Shown piece by piece: positions 52,150-60,547 of a stretch of 64,000 bases of DNA. The DNA lies in the NCBI GenBank assembly GCA_023427985.1, contig JAEYZM010000018.1:1-64000 (forward strand), in the 5' to 3' direction. Within the stretch, counting starts at the first letter, position 1, and each line of letters starts with the position of its first letter. The notes beneath the pieces are model-generated. The model was not told the origin of the DNA. It saw nothing but the letters and a program-made list of their open reading frames with translations, and made no database searches. The stretch comes from Bacteroidota bacterium. GTDB taxonomy: Bacteria > Bacteroidota > Bacteroidia > Sphingobacteriales > Sphingobacteriaceae. The position numbers and the translations under genes were made by a program.

Positions 52150-53190
52150 ATGAAATATCACTTAGTGTCTGGGGCATGTGGTTTCGTAGGTAGAAACTTA
52201 GTAAGAAGAATTCTTTCAAATAATAACGACCGTGTAATTATTGTCGATAATTTATCGACGGGTATTCATCCTGAAAAATGGTTGAGCAACAAGAGCGAAA
52301 ACATTAAAGATTTAGAGATTTGGGAAAATGGAAGAGTATTATTTTACAATGGCGATTTCAGGAAATTATTAAATAAAATGACAGAAGAGCCTCGCTATAT
52401 GCAAGAGCATTATGGCTTGTATTTCGATAAGTTTGCCGATGTATTTCATTTCGCAGCTATTGTGGGTGGACGTGCAAAGATCGATGGTGATCCAATGATG
52501 GTGGCTTTAGATTTAGCAATAGACGCAGAGTTTTTCTATTGGGTATGTAATCATAAGCCAGCTCGCGTGATGTATCCATCATCGTCTGCGGCTTACCCGA
52601 TTAATTTACAATCGGACACCGATTTCGTAGCATTGAAAGAAAGCGATATCGATTTCGAAAATAATTTGGGTCAGCCCGATATGACCTACGGTTGGTCGAA
52701 GTTGACCGGTGAATATTTAGCACGCATCGCCGCGAAATATTATGGTATTTCAGTGGCATGTGTTCGTCCTTTCTCTGGTTATGGAGAAGATCAAGATTTA
52801 ACTTATCCAATCCCTGCAATTGCAGCACGTGCTGCTAAAAAAGAAGACCCTTTTGAAGTATGGGGATCGGGAAAACAAGGAAGAGATTTCGTACACATCG
52901 ACGATTGTATCGATGCTATCTTTTTAGCAATGGATAATATTTCCGATGGTACAGCAATTAATATTGGTGCAGGTCGATTGTATTCCTTTTTAGAAATCAT
53001 CGATCTATTTACTCAATTCGCAGGTTACAAACCAACGATCAAACCTTTGCTAGATAAGCCTGTTGGAGTACATGCACGTCATTCCGATATGAATTATGTA
53101 TTGGAAAAATACGGATGGAAACCAAAAATTTCTTTAGAAGAAGGAATGCGTAGAGTTTATAACAAAGCAGTAGAGAATATCAATAAATAA
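52150..53190 (+). CDS. NAD-dependent epimerase/dehydratase
   Basis: A 346-residue extended short-chain dehydrogenase. It has the dinucleotide fingerprint SGACGFVGRNL (Gly8-Gly14), FHFAAIVGG, the catalytic Ser in YPSSSAAYP, and YGWSK (Tyr180, Lys184). A WGSGKQGRDFVHIDD segment is typical of nucleotide-sugar epimerases. It converts nucleotide sugars in the cytosol for surface polysaccharide synthesis. The exact sugar is undetermined. It lies between the GT2 and a GT4-type transferase. Confidence 0.9.
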   Translation: MKYHLVSGACGFVGRNLVRRILSNNNDRVIIVDNLSTGIHPEKWLSNKSENIKDLEIWENGRVLFYNGDFRKLLNKMTEEPRYMQEHYGLYFDKFADVFHFAAIVGGRAKIDGDPMMVALDLAIDAEFFYWVCNHKPARVMYPSSSAAYPINLQSDTDFVALKESDIDFENNLGQPDMTYGWSKLTGEYLARIAAKYYGISVACVRPFSGYGEDQDLTYPIPAIAARAAKKEDPFEVWGSGKQGRDFVHIDDCIDAIFLAMDNISDGTAINIGAGRLYSFLEIIDLFTQFAGYKPTIKPLLDKPVGVHARHSDMNYVLEKYGWKPKISLEEGMRRVYNKAVENINK

Positions 53191-53204
53191 TTTTTGTTTT
53201 GGAG

Positions 53205-54473
53205 ATGGGGAAGACGATTGTATTATTTGGTCCTGGACCGCAATTTAAAGGGGGCATTGCCAATTATAACACATCCTTGGCAAAGGCATTAGATAAACTG
53301 GGTCATAAAGTACACATTGTTTCTTGGACACAACAATATCCAGCAATTATTCCACGCGATTTTATCGATCGAAAAAGTAAGAAAGATCAGTTGGAAGGAA
53401 CGAATATTGAAGTGACTTACATTACCAATTATAATAATCCTTCTACTTGGAACGAAACTGTAAATTTTATTCGTTCATTGAATGCCGATAAGGTGATTTT
53501 TCAATGGGCGATAGCGATTCAAGGTTTACCAATTGGATATATCTGCAGAAAGTTAAAGAAAAAAACCAATGCAGAGGTAATTATCGATTTGCATTTGGTG
53601 GTTCAAAAAGAAGCGAGCTCTATCGATAAATTTTTCACAAAGTACGGCCTAAATGTTGTTGATACTTATATCGCGCATGCATACAAAACCGTTGAAGAAT
53701 TAAAAGAAACTTTCCCTGATAAAAAATATTTGGTGAATGAAAGCGGTGAACGCGCTAAGGATAATTCGCATACGGTGATCAAATTATATCATCCGATATA
53801 CGATATGTTTCAGCCGAATCCGAATTTCGATGTAGAAGTAGAAAAAGCAAAAAAGGGCTTGAAGAAAAATGTTTTTCTTTTCTTCGGATTCATTCGCAAA
53901 TACAAGGGTTTACATCAAGTTATCGAAGCTTTTAATATCTTGCAAAAACAAAGAAAGGATGTTTCTTTATTGGTAGTAGGAGAATCTTTTTGGCATACTT
54001 TAGATCAGAATAAATTATCGACTCGTATTAAATCGGCTTTATTCAAAACTGCAAAATCTATTTTTTTGAAGAACTCAGATAATGAGCAAAACTATAGGCC
54101 GCTAGAATTAATCGATCAATATCAATTACACGATACAGTAAAAGTATTCAATGAATTTGTTCCGAATGAAGATGTACACAAATATTTTCAGTTGAGCGAT
54201 GCCATTGTATTGTATTACTTAACCGCTACGCCATCTGGAGTTGAATCTATTTCCTATAATTTCAAGCTGCCAGTATTAGCAACTAAAGTGGGGCATTTCC
54301 CAGAAACAATAATTCACGGTTATAATGGATACTTGGCAGAAGATAGAGATGTAAACTCTATGGCAGCCGAGATGAATCACATGATAGAGCAACCCATCGA
54401 CAGAAATCATGTAGCAGAAACTGCATCGAAATTAAGTTGGGAAAATTATGCGAAAGCAATTTGTATCGAATAA
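53205..54473 (+). CDS. GT4-type glycosyltransferase
   Basis: A 422-residue GT-B enzyme beginning MGKTIVLFGPGPQFKGGIANYNTSLAKAL, the glycine-rich acceptor-side start of family 4. The C-terminal domain has FLFFGFIRKYKGLHQVIEAF and the EX7E-like region VLYYLTATPSGVESISYNF. The DxD of GT-A is absent, as expected. It would add a sugar to a growing envelope glycan. I start at the ATG at 53205; a TTG two codons earlier is in frame. It is unusually long around residues 255-300 (insertion KSIFLKNSDNEQNY). Confidence 0.85.
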   Translation: MGKTIVLFGPGPQFKGGIANYNTSLAKALDKLGHKVHIVSWTQQYPAIIPRDFIDRKSKKDQLEGTNIEVTYITNYNNPSTWNETVNFIRSLNADKVIFQWAIAIQGLPIGYICRKLKKKTNAEVIIDLHLVVQKEASSIDKFFTKYGLNVVDTYIAHAYKTVEELKETFPDKKYLVNESGERAKDNSHTVIKLYHPIYDMFQPNPNFDVEVEKAKKGLKKNVFLFFGFIRKYKGLHQVIEAFNILQKQRKDVSLLVVGESFWHTLDQNKLSTRIKSALFKTAKSIFLKNSDNEQNYRPLELIDQYQLHDTVKVFNEFVPNEDVHKYFQLSDAIVLYYLTATPSGVESISYNFKLPVLATKVGHFPETIIHGYNGYLAEDRDVNSMAAEMNHMIEQPIDRNHVAETASKLSWENYAKAICIE

Positions 54474-54493
54474 TTCAATTTGAATTTTATAAG

Positions 54494-55252
54494 ATGTTAG
54501 AACTATTTAAACAAGCATTTCAAATTACCAAACGCAATTACTTAGTGTTAATGGGATTGTTGTTGAGTGTAATTGTTGTAATGATTTTTGGTAATGCAAT
54601 TGCAAGTCTTATTGGCCAAAATTCATTTTTAGGAATCATTGCCAATTGGGTTTTGATTTTAGTAAGAATGGCAGTTTCTGTACTTCTAGTTAAATATTGT
54701 TTGTACATCATTCGCGATATAGAGCCAAGCTTTAAAGAAATAAAACCAAGTTGGAATGAGGTATATAAATATTTAGCTTATACTTTATTTAGTATGGTTA
54801 TTTTCTTGCTAATTTTTATGGTAACAATATCAATCTTTAGTTCATTGGGTGTGGTTCGTCCTGGCTTGCCAGACCTTTACAAAACAATGTTGACCGACCC
54901 CAACGCAACGATAGAGAAATTTACCAGTTCAGAAATACTCTATGGAATCGCTGCATTCTTTTTAATGTGTATTCCAGCGCTATTGTTATACCTAAGAGTG
55001 CAGTTTGGAACGTATTTAATCCTTGAAAAAAATATCGACATATTTTCTGCTTTCGGAAAAAGTTTAAAAATATCTAAAGGATATTTGTTTTATATTGTAA
55101 TAACGTACTTGTTTATTATACTGTTAAACATTGCAGGCATACTACTATTTGGCATTGGATTATTGTTTACTATGCCGATGTCGATGGTCGTGGTTGCCTT
55201 ATTGTACAAAAGTTTGGATGAAAATTACGTGGAAGAAATTCCAGCTGAATAA
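54494..55252 (+). CDS. Multi-span membrane protein of unknown function
   Basis: A 252-residue protein with about six hydrophobic spans. The segment LFKQAFQITKRNYLVLMGLLLSV at the start and FGKSLKISKGYLFYIVITYLFIILLNIAGILLFGIG near the end (only partly given) resemble the DUF975/GDPD-type membrane domains that repeat a short amphipathic helix before paired spans. No catalytic motif is seen. I use the ATG at 54494; a longer frame from 54437 overlaps the upstream gene. It precedes the GH3 gene by 2 bases. Confidence 0.7.
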   Translation: MLELFKQAFQITKRNYLVLMGLLLSVIVVMIFGNAIASLIGQNSFLGIIANWVLILVRMAVSVLLVKYCLYIIRDIEPSFKEIKPSWNEVYKYLAYTLFSMVIFLLIFMVTISIFSSLGVVRPGLPDLYKTMLTDPNATIEKFTSSEILYGIAAFFLMCIPALLLYLRVQFGTYLILEKNIDIFSAFGKSLKISKGYLFYIVITYLFIILLNIAGILLFGIGLLFTMPMSMVVVALLYKSLDENYVEEIPAE

Positions 55253-55254
55253 TT

Positions 55255-56760
55255 ATGGGTTTAAAATCTTTTATAAGTAAATACTATGCAAAACTCTTGG
55301 TTTCGAAATTGAAATCTTGGGATAAGCATGCTATTGCTATTCAAGAAAAAACCTTACTGCATTTAGTTCAATCGGCAAAAAATACTCAATTCGGAAGAGA
55401 CCATTCATTCGAAAAAATTAATTCCTATGAAGATTTCAAAAAGCTTGTGCCCATTCGCGATTACGAACAGTTGAGAATTCCATACATAGAAAATCTAATC
55501 AAGGGAGAAGCTAATGTTTTGTGGCCTGGAAAGCCGATGTACTTCTCTAAAACTTCTGGCACTACATCGGGAGTTAAATACATTCCAATTACGAAAGAGT
55601 CAATGCCTGCACACATCGATGCTGCGAAGATGGCATTACTTTGTTATATCCACGATACAGGTAAATCCGATTTTGTGGACGGCAAAATGATTTTTTTACA
55701 AGGCAGTCCTGAGTTAGATGAAAAGGCAGGGATTCCAACGGGCCGACTTTCAGGAATCGTTGCGCATCATGTCCCGCAATATTTGCAAAAAAATAGAATG
55801 CCATCTTGGGAAACGAATTGCATCGAAGATTGGGAAGCAAAAGTGGATGCAATTGTAGAGGAGACTTATTCGGAAAACATGACACTCATCTCCGGAATTC
55901 CACCTTGGGTGCAAATGTATTTCGATAAGTTATCGGAGAAATCGGGTGGTAAAAAAATACAAGAGATATTTAAAAATTTCAAATTGTTTGTGTACGGTGG
56001 TGTTAATTACGAACCATACCGAGCAAAAATAGAAGAAAGCATCGGCTTTAAAATCGATACGATTGAAACTTATCCTGCATCAGAAGGATTCATTGCCTAT
56101 CAAAATTCTCAACAAGAGAAAGGCTTATTATTGAATATTGATGCCGGAATGTTTTATGAATTTATTCCTGCCGATGAGTACTTCAATGAAAACCCAACAA
56201 GAATTTCTTTGGCTGATGTAGAGCTTGATAAAAACTATGCCTTGATATTAAATACCAATGCAGGTTTATGGGGTTATTCCATTGGCGATACTATAAAATT
56301 TGTTTCTAAAGATCCTTACAAAATAATTGTAAGTGGCCGCATCAAACATTTCATTTCAGCATTTGGAGAGCATGTGATTGGCGAAGAAGTAGAGTTTGCA
56401 ATGATGCATGCAGCAAAAGAATTTGATGCAGAAATTGTAGAATTCACCGTTGCACCACAAGTAAATCCAAGTGATTCGGAATTGCCATACCATGAGTGGT
56501 TGGTAGAGTTTGCAAAATTGCCAAACGATATGAATGCATTTGCTTTGCGACTCGATGAGTTGTTACAGAAGAAAAATATTTACTACGCAGATTTATTAGA
56601 GGGAAACATCTTACGTCCTTTAGTTGTTCGTAATCTGAAGAAAAATTCATTTATTGAATACATGAAATCAGAAGGAAAATTAGGAGGACAAAATAAAGTG
56701 CCACGTTTATCGAACGATCGAAAAATTGCCGATCAGTTAATCAAAATTTCAAACAGTTAA
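55255..56760 (+). CDS. GH3-family acyl-adenylate/amidosynthetase-like protein
   Basis: A 501-residue protein of the GH3 (auxin-responsive promoter) fold. The adenylate motif is YFSKTSGTTSGVKYIPIT (Ser/Thr-rich P-loop-like), followed by VYGGVNYEPYRAKI and YPASEGFIAYQN. The C-terminal part begins FISAFGEHVIGEEVEFAM. Plant GH3 enzymes conjugate amino acids to jasmonate or auxin via acyl-adenylates; bacterial members are widespread in Bacteroidota with unknown substrates. It is 2 bases upstream of dxr. Confidence 0.88.
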   Translation: MGLKSFISKYYAKLLVSKLKSWDKHAIAIQEKTLLHLVQSAKNTQFGRDHSFEKINSYEDFKKLVPIRDYEQLRIPYIENLIKGEANVLWPGKPMYFSKTSGTTSGVKYIPITKESMPAHIDAAKMALLCYIHDTGKSDFVDGKMIFLQGSPELDEKAGIPTGRLSGIVAHHVPQYLQKNRMPSWETNCIEDWEAKVDAIVEETYSENMTLISGIPPWVQMYFDKLSEKSGGKKIQEIFKNFKLFVYGGVNYEPYRAKIEESIGFKIDTIETYPASEGFIAYQNSQQEKGLLLNIDAGMFYEFIPADEYFNENPTRISLADVELDKNYALILNTNAGLWGYSIGDTIKFVSKDPYKIIVSGRIKHFISAFGEHVIGEEVEFAMMHAAKEFDAEIVEFTVAPQVNPSDSELPYHEWLVEFAKLPNDMNAFALRLDELLQKKNIYYADLLEGNILRPLVVRNLKKNSFIEYMKSEGKLGGQNKVPRLSNDRKIADQLIKISNS

Positions 56761-56761
56761 G

Positions 56762-57913
56762 ATGAAGAACATTGCAATTTTAGGTTCTACCGGTTCCATC
56801 GGCACACAAGCATTAGATGTTGTAAGATCGAATAAAGATAAATTCAAAGTAGAAGTTTTATCGGCTCATTCCAATGCGGAACTACTTGCAAAACAAGCAA
56901 TCGAATTCGATGTGAATGCAGTGGTGATTCAAGATGAAGCGAAATATTCAGTACTCAAAGAATTATTATCATCAACAGATATTAAAGTTTTTGCAGGCGA
57001 TAAGGCTTTGGCCGATGTAGTGACATTTGATTCCATTCACATGGTTTTAACAGCGGTGGTCGGATATGCAGGACTATTGCCAACAATTAGTGCCATACGT
57101 GCGAAGAAAGACATCGCCCTAGCAAATAAAGAAACATTAGTTGTTGCAGGTGATTTAATTACGAAACTAGCTGAAGAATACGATGTGCGTATTATACCTG
57201 TCGATTCAGAACATTCGGCCATCTTTCAATGCTTAGCAGGAGAGTGGCACAATAAAATAGAAAAAATTTATTTAACCGCATCGGGCGGTCCTTTCAGAGG
57301 GAAGACGCGAGAAGAATTGATCGGTGTTAAAAAAGAACAAGCATTGAAACATCCCAATTGGACGATGGGTGCGAAGATCACCATCGACTCTGCAAGTCTT
57401 ATGAACAAAGGCCTTGAAGTGATCGAAGCAAAATGGTTGTTCAATCTAAAACCGGATCAAATTGATGTTATTGTGCATCCGCAATCCATCGTACATTCCA
57501 TAGTTCAAATGGAAGATGGTTCTATGAAAGCACAAATGGGATTGCCCGACATGAAACTACCGATTCAATATGCCTTGGCATATCCGAGTAGAATTTATGC
57601 CGATTTCCCAAGATTCAATTTTATGGATTATCCGAATTTGACTTTTGAGAAAGCCGATACGAAGACCTTTCGGAATTTAGCATTTGCATACGATGCAATG
57701 GACAAAGGAGGAAACATGCCTTGTATCTTGAACGCAGCCAATGAGATAGCTGTAGATGCATTCTTGAAAGATCAGATTGGATTTTTTGAAATGTCGGATT
57801 TATTGGAACTCTGTATGCAAAAAATTACGCACATATCACAACCAAGTTTGGAGGATTATGTTAATACCGATAAGGAAACGCGTATATTTGCCCGTAGGGA
57901 AATTGGGAAATAG
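56762..57913 (+). CDS. dxr: 1-Deoxy-D-xylulose-5-phosphate reductoisomerase
   Basis: A 383-residue NADPH enzyme of the MEP isoprenoid pathway. The N-terminal fingerprint is AILGSTGSIGTQALDV. NKETLVVAG, PVDSEHSAIFQCL (metal Asp and Glu) and TASGGPFRGK (flexible lid) follow, and GAKITIDSASLMNKGLEVIEA (in parts) covers the substrate loop. Length is normal (E. coli 398). It follows the GH3 gene and precedes rseP, an order (dxr then rseP) that is common in bacteria. Confidence 0.95.
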   Translation: MKNIAILGSTGSIGTQALDVVRSNKDKFKVEVLSAHSNAELLAKQAIEFDVNAVVIQDEAKYSVLKELLSSTDIKVFAGDKALADVVTFDSIHMVLTAVVGYAGLLPTISAIRAKKDIALANKETLVVAGDLITKLAEEYDVRIIPVDSEHSAIFQCLAGEWHNKIEKIYLTASGGPFRGKTREELIGVKKEQALKHPNWTMGAKITIDSASLMNKGLEVIEAKWLFNLKPDQIDVIVHPQSIVHSIVQMEDGSMKAQMGLPDMKLPIQYALAYPSRIYADFPRFNFMDYPNLTFEKADTKTFRNLAFAYDAMDKGGNMPCILNAANEIAVDAFLKDQIGFFEMSDLLELCMQKITHISQPSLEDYVNTDKETRIFARREIGK

Positions 57914-57994
57914 AAAATAGAAAATAGGAAAATAGAAAATAGTAAGCAAGGACACTAGCTACTAGCTACTATCCACTAAAACTAAGGTACTAGC
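57909..57994. repeat. Low-complexity spacer: TAGAAAA and CTAGCTACTAGC runs
   Basis: The 123-base gap between dxr and rseP begins with tandem TAGAAAA/TAGGAAAA units overlapping the dxr stop. It continues with ACTAGCTACTAGCTACTATCC and ends in the palindrome at 57996. No gene or promoter is evident. Confidence 0.7.
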
Positions 57995-57995
57995 A

Positions 57996-58013
57996 TCCCG
58001 ATAGCTATCGGGA
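57996..58013. repeat. Dispersed palindrome TCCCGATAGCTATCGGGA, copy 3
   Basis: Perfect 18-base palindrome 23 bases before the rseP start codon. It is flanked by low-complexity sequence (TAGCACACTAGCACACTAAC follows it). Confidence 0.8.
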
Positions 58014-58036
58014 TAGCACACTAGCACACTAACAAA

Positions 58037-59362
58037 ATGAACGGATTAATTATGGCAGCCCAACTAATTGCGGGCTTATCGATTTTAGTATTATTACACG
58101 AATTAGGACATTACCTTACAGCAAGAATGTTTGGCATCCGCGTAGAAAAATTTTATTTATTTTTCGATGCATGGGGATTCAAATTATTCAAGTTTACCTA
58201 TAAAGGATGTGAGTATGGCATCGGTTGGTTACCATTGGGTGGTTACGTGAAAATTGCAGGTATGATTGACGAGTCAATGGATACCGAACAAATGAAGCAA
58301 GAACCACAGCCTTGGGAATTCAGATCGAAACCAGCTTGGCAACGATTAATTGTGATGTTGGGTGGAGTAACAGTAAATGTTATTCTAGGAATCTTCATCT
58401 TCTGGATGTTGGTTTACTTCAATGGCGAATCGTATATACCAAATAAAGAAGCGAAAAATGGAATCGTGGCTTATGAATTAGCACAAGAAATTGGTTTGAA
58501 AAGTGGCGACAAAATTCTTTCAGTGAATGGTAAACCGATCGAACGATACAATGAACTCTGGAGTTCTGAAGTAATTTTTGGTGCATCGGTATTAGAAGTT
58601 GAACGTGGTTCGGAGAAGTTGAACATTACAGTGCCAAAAGATTTCATCGAAAAATTAAGCGACAAAGGAAGATCGAACTACATTGACGATCTGCCACGTA
58701 TGCAAATTCTTATCGACTCCGTTGCTGTAGGTGCAAATGCTGAAAAAGCTGGCTTGAAAAAAGGCGATCAGATTGTGGCTGTCAATGCAAAACCTGTTCT
58801 ATACATGGATGAATTAAGAAGCATCTTAAAAGACTCCGCAGGTAAATCGATTTTAATTTCCTACATCAGAAATTCAGATACATTAAATGTTAATGCCGAT
58901 GTGAGCGCTGAAGGCACCTTAGGTTTTATTCCAAAAATTGATTTCAAATTAGAAACTAAAGAATATTCTTTTGCACAAGCATTTTCAATTGGAGCAAGCA
59001 AAGCATTTACTACTTTGTCCGATAACGTAAAAGGATTAGGAAAAGTAGTAAGGGGAGAAGTAGCTGCAACCAAAGCAGTACAAGGACCTATTGGCATTGC
59101 ATCGATATACGGCGCAACATTCGATTGGATTAAATTCTGGACATTAACAGCGGTATTGTCGATGATCTTAGCATTCATGAACATTCTACCAATTCCAGCA
59201 TTAGATGGAGGACACTCAGTATTCTTATTGATTGAAATGGCAATTGGCCGACCGCTGAGCGATAAATTTATGGAGAAGGCGCAAATGGTTGGTTTTGTGA
59301 TATTGGTAGCGCTCATGGTCTTCGCATTCGGTAACGATATTTGGAAACTCTTCAGTAAATAA
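58037..59362 (+). CDS. rseP: Site-2 protease RseP
   Basis: A 441-residue intramembrane zinc metalloprotease. The zinc motif HELGH is at residues 21-25 in the first span, and the third ligand Asp lies in FMNILPIPALDGGH. Two PDZ domains sit between (GIVAYELAQEIGLKSGDKILSVNG; GANAEKAGLKKGDQIVAVNAKP). RseP cleaves anti-sigma factors and signal-peptide remnants in the inner membrane. Four spans are visible. It is followed by hscB after 2 bases. Confidence 0.94.
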   Translation: MNGLIMAAQLIAGLSILVLLHELGHYLTARMFGIRVEKFYLFFDAWGFKLFKFTYKGCEYGIGWLPLGGYVKIAGMIDESMDTEQMKQEPQPWEFRSKPAWQRLIVMLGGVTVNVILGIFIFWMLVYFNGESYIPNKEAKNGIVAYELAQEIGLKSGDKILSVNGKPIERYNELWSSEVIFGASVLEVERGSEKLNITVPKDFIEKLSDKGRSNYIDDLPRMQILIDSVAVGANAEKAGLKKGDQIVAVNAKPVLYMDELRSILKDSAGKSILISYIRNSDTLNVNADVSAEGTLGFIPKIDFKLETKEYSFAQAFSIGASKAFTTLSDNVKGLGKVVRGEVAATKAVQGPIGIASIYGATFDWIKFWTLTAVLSMILAFMNILPIPALDGGHSVFLLIEMAIGRPLSDKFMEKAQMVGFVILVALMVFAFGNDIWKLFSK

Positions 59363-59364
59363 TC

Positions 59365-59877
59365 ATGAACTATTTTGAGTTTTACGAATTAGAACCTCAA
59401 TTTTTTATTGATGAGAATTTGTTGAAGAAAAAATTCTATGATTTATCGAAAAAGTTTCATCCCGATTTTCATGCAAATAAATCGGAAGATGAACAAGATA
59501 AAATCTTAGAACTATCGACAATCAATAATCAAGCATTTAAAGCCTTGAATAATTTCAACGCTCGATTAGAACAAGTATTGCAAATCAAAGGCGTATTGCA
59601 AAACGATGAAAAGTACGAATTGCCAAAAGATTTCCTAATGGAGATGATGGAAATCAACGAAAGCATTATGGACCTAAGCTTCGAACCCAATCCCGAAGCT
59701 ACCCAAGCACTTCAAATCCAAGTAAAACAAATTCAAGAGGAGTACGAACAAGACCTAAACGCACTCGCTCAATCCTACGATACCCATAAAGACGAATCTA
59801 TCTTACTGAAAATTAAAGACCTTTGGTACAGAAAAAAATATTTGTTGCGAATTCAAGATAGTTTGAATAAAATTTAA
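59365..59877 (+). CDS. hscB: Fe-S assembly co-chaperone HscB
   Basis: A 170-residue protein with an N-terminal J-domain (HPD at residues 32-34 in KKFHPDFH) and a C-terminal three-helix IscU-binding domain (FLMEMMEINESIMDL; LRIQDSLNKI). The overall match to the HscB family is good, including YFEFYELEPQFFID at the start. It recruits IscU to the HscA chaperone, whose gene is 45 kb away at 14632. It is co-directional with rseP. Confidence 0.87.
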   Translation: MNYFEFYELEPQFFIDENLLKKKFYDLSKKFHPDFHANKSEDEQDKILELSTINNQAFKALNNFNARLEQVLQIKGVLQNDEKYELPKDFLMEMMEINESIMDLSFEPNPEATQALQIQVKQIQEEYEQDLNALAQSYDTHKDESILLKIKDLWYRKKYLLRIQDSLNKI

Positions 59878-59881
59878 AAAA

Positions 59882-60169
59882 TCAATTACTATACTTTTCT
59901 ATAAGTTTGATTGAAATTTCAGGGTGAATTTTAATATTTTTAATATAGATTTTACTTTTCATCCTTTTAATATGTTTTTCAATCTTCAAGGCAATAGAAA
60001 TATTTTTAGTTTCCAAACTAAAATATAATTCCCAATCTTCAGCCTTGGAAGTATAAGAATCTTTAAATTCTTTGTTTTTATGAAATTCTAATCTTTCACT
60101 AAGATTTTTAGTGCTTCCTACATAGAACTTATTAGAGGATTTGGAATATAATATATACACACAACACAT
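59882..60169 (-). CDS. GIY-YIG nuclease-domain protein
   Basis: A 95-residue protein, MCCVYILYSKSSNKFYVGSTKNLSERLEFHK. The GIY-YIG core is present as VYILYS...FYVGST, followed by the Arg of SERL, and the catalytic Glu is probably in EKHIKRMKSK. Similar short UPF0213/YhbQ-like genes occur in many copies in Bacteroidota. They are often next to tRNAs or repeats and are thought to be mobile or selfish. It is AT-richer than its neighbours. Nuclease activity is inferred. Confidence 0.85.
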   Translation of the reverse strand: MCCVYILYSKSSNKFYVGSTKNLSERLEFHKNKEFKDSYTSKAEDWELYFSLETKNISIALKIEKHIKRMKSKIYIKNIKIHPEISIKLIEKYSN

Positions 60170-60186
60170 TTCCCTACACTTATATT

Positions 60187-60215
60187 ATAAAATTAAGGCT
60201 CTCAATGAGAGCCTT
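60187..60215 (-). terminator. Terminator after tRNA-Leu
   Basis: On the minus strand AAGGCTCTC pairs with GAGAGCCTT across 3 bases, followed by AATTTTATAA. It begins 4 bases after the tRNA's last base. Confidence 0.85.
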
Positions 60216-60219
60216 ATAG

Positions 60220-60299
60220 TACCCAGCGCCGGAGTCGAACCGGCACGGTTTCCCACTGGTGTTTGAGACCAGCGCGTCTACCAATTCCGCCAGCTGGGC
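60220..60299 (-). tRNA. tRNA-Leu (anticodon CAA)
   Basis: The minus strand folds into a leucine-type cloverleaf. The acceptor stem is GCCCAGC with GCTGGGT (the first pair is G-U) and the D-arm region is TGGCGGAATTGGTAGACGC. The anticodon stem CTGGT/ACCAG has loop CTCAAAC, giving anticodon CAA (decodes UUG). A short variable arm (TGGGAAACCG) and the T-arm GTTCGACTC complete it. The discriminator is A and CCA is not encoded. The 3' half is duplicated in opposite orientation at 60499-60546. Confidence 0.93.
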
Positions 60300-60480
60300 G
60301 TTTATTCAGGCTGCAAACATATGAAATTCAAACAGAATAATCAAAAAATGATTCACATATTTTCACTATTATTTATTGGATGTAACTGATTGATTTTTTT
60401 TAAAAATGAAAATATAGAATATTTATTCTTTAAATTAATCGAGAACAATCTAAATATTCAGATTTTTATATTACGCGCTG

Positions 60481-60498
60481 TCCCGATAACTATCGGGA
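60481..60498. repeat. Dispersed palindrome, variant TCCCGATAACTATCGGGA (copy 4)
   Basis: Differs from the other copies by one central base. It ends at 60498, immediately before the inverted tRNA-Leu fragment, so the palindrome is at the exact junction. The sequence between the tRNA and this point (60300-60480) is AT-rich with no gene. Confidence 0.75.
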
Positions 60499-60546
60499 TC
60501 AAACACCAGTGGGAAACCGTGCCGGTTCGACTCCGGCGCTGGGTAC
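60499..60546 (+). pseudogene. Inverted 3' half of tRNA-Leu(CAA)
   Basis: 48 bases identical to the 3' half of the tRNA on the opposite strand (60219-60266). They run from the U before the anticodon CAA through the T-arm and acceptor strand to GGGTAC. The 5' half is missing, so it cannot form a tRNA. It is followed by its own terminator-like hairpin. A partial gene starting at the anticodon loop is the usual footprint of integration into a tRNA gene, but an element would leave direct copies, whereas this is inverted. Confidence 0.9.
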
Positions 60547-60547
60547 G

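Noticed and set aside
54437..54493. Upstream start of the membrane protein inside the GT4 gene
   Set aside because: It overlaps the previous gene by 37 bases and adds a hydrophilic stretch before the conserved MLELFKQAF start.
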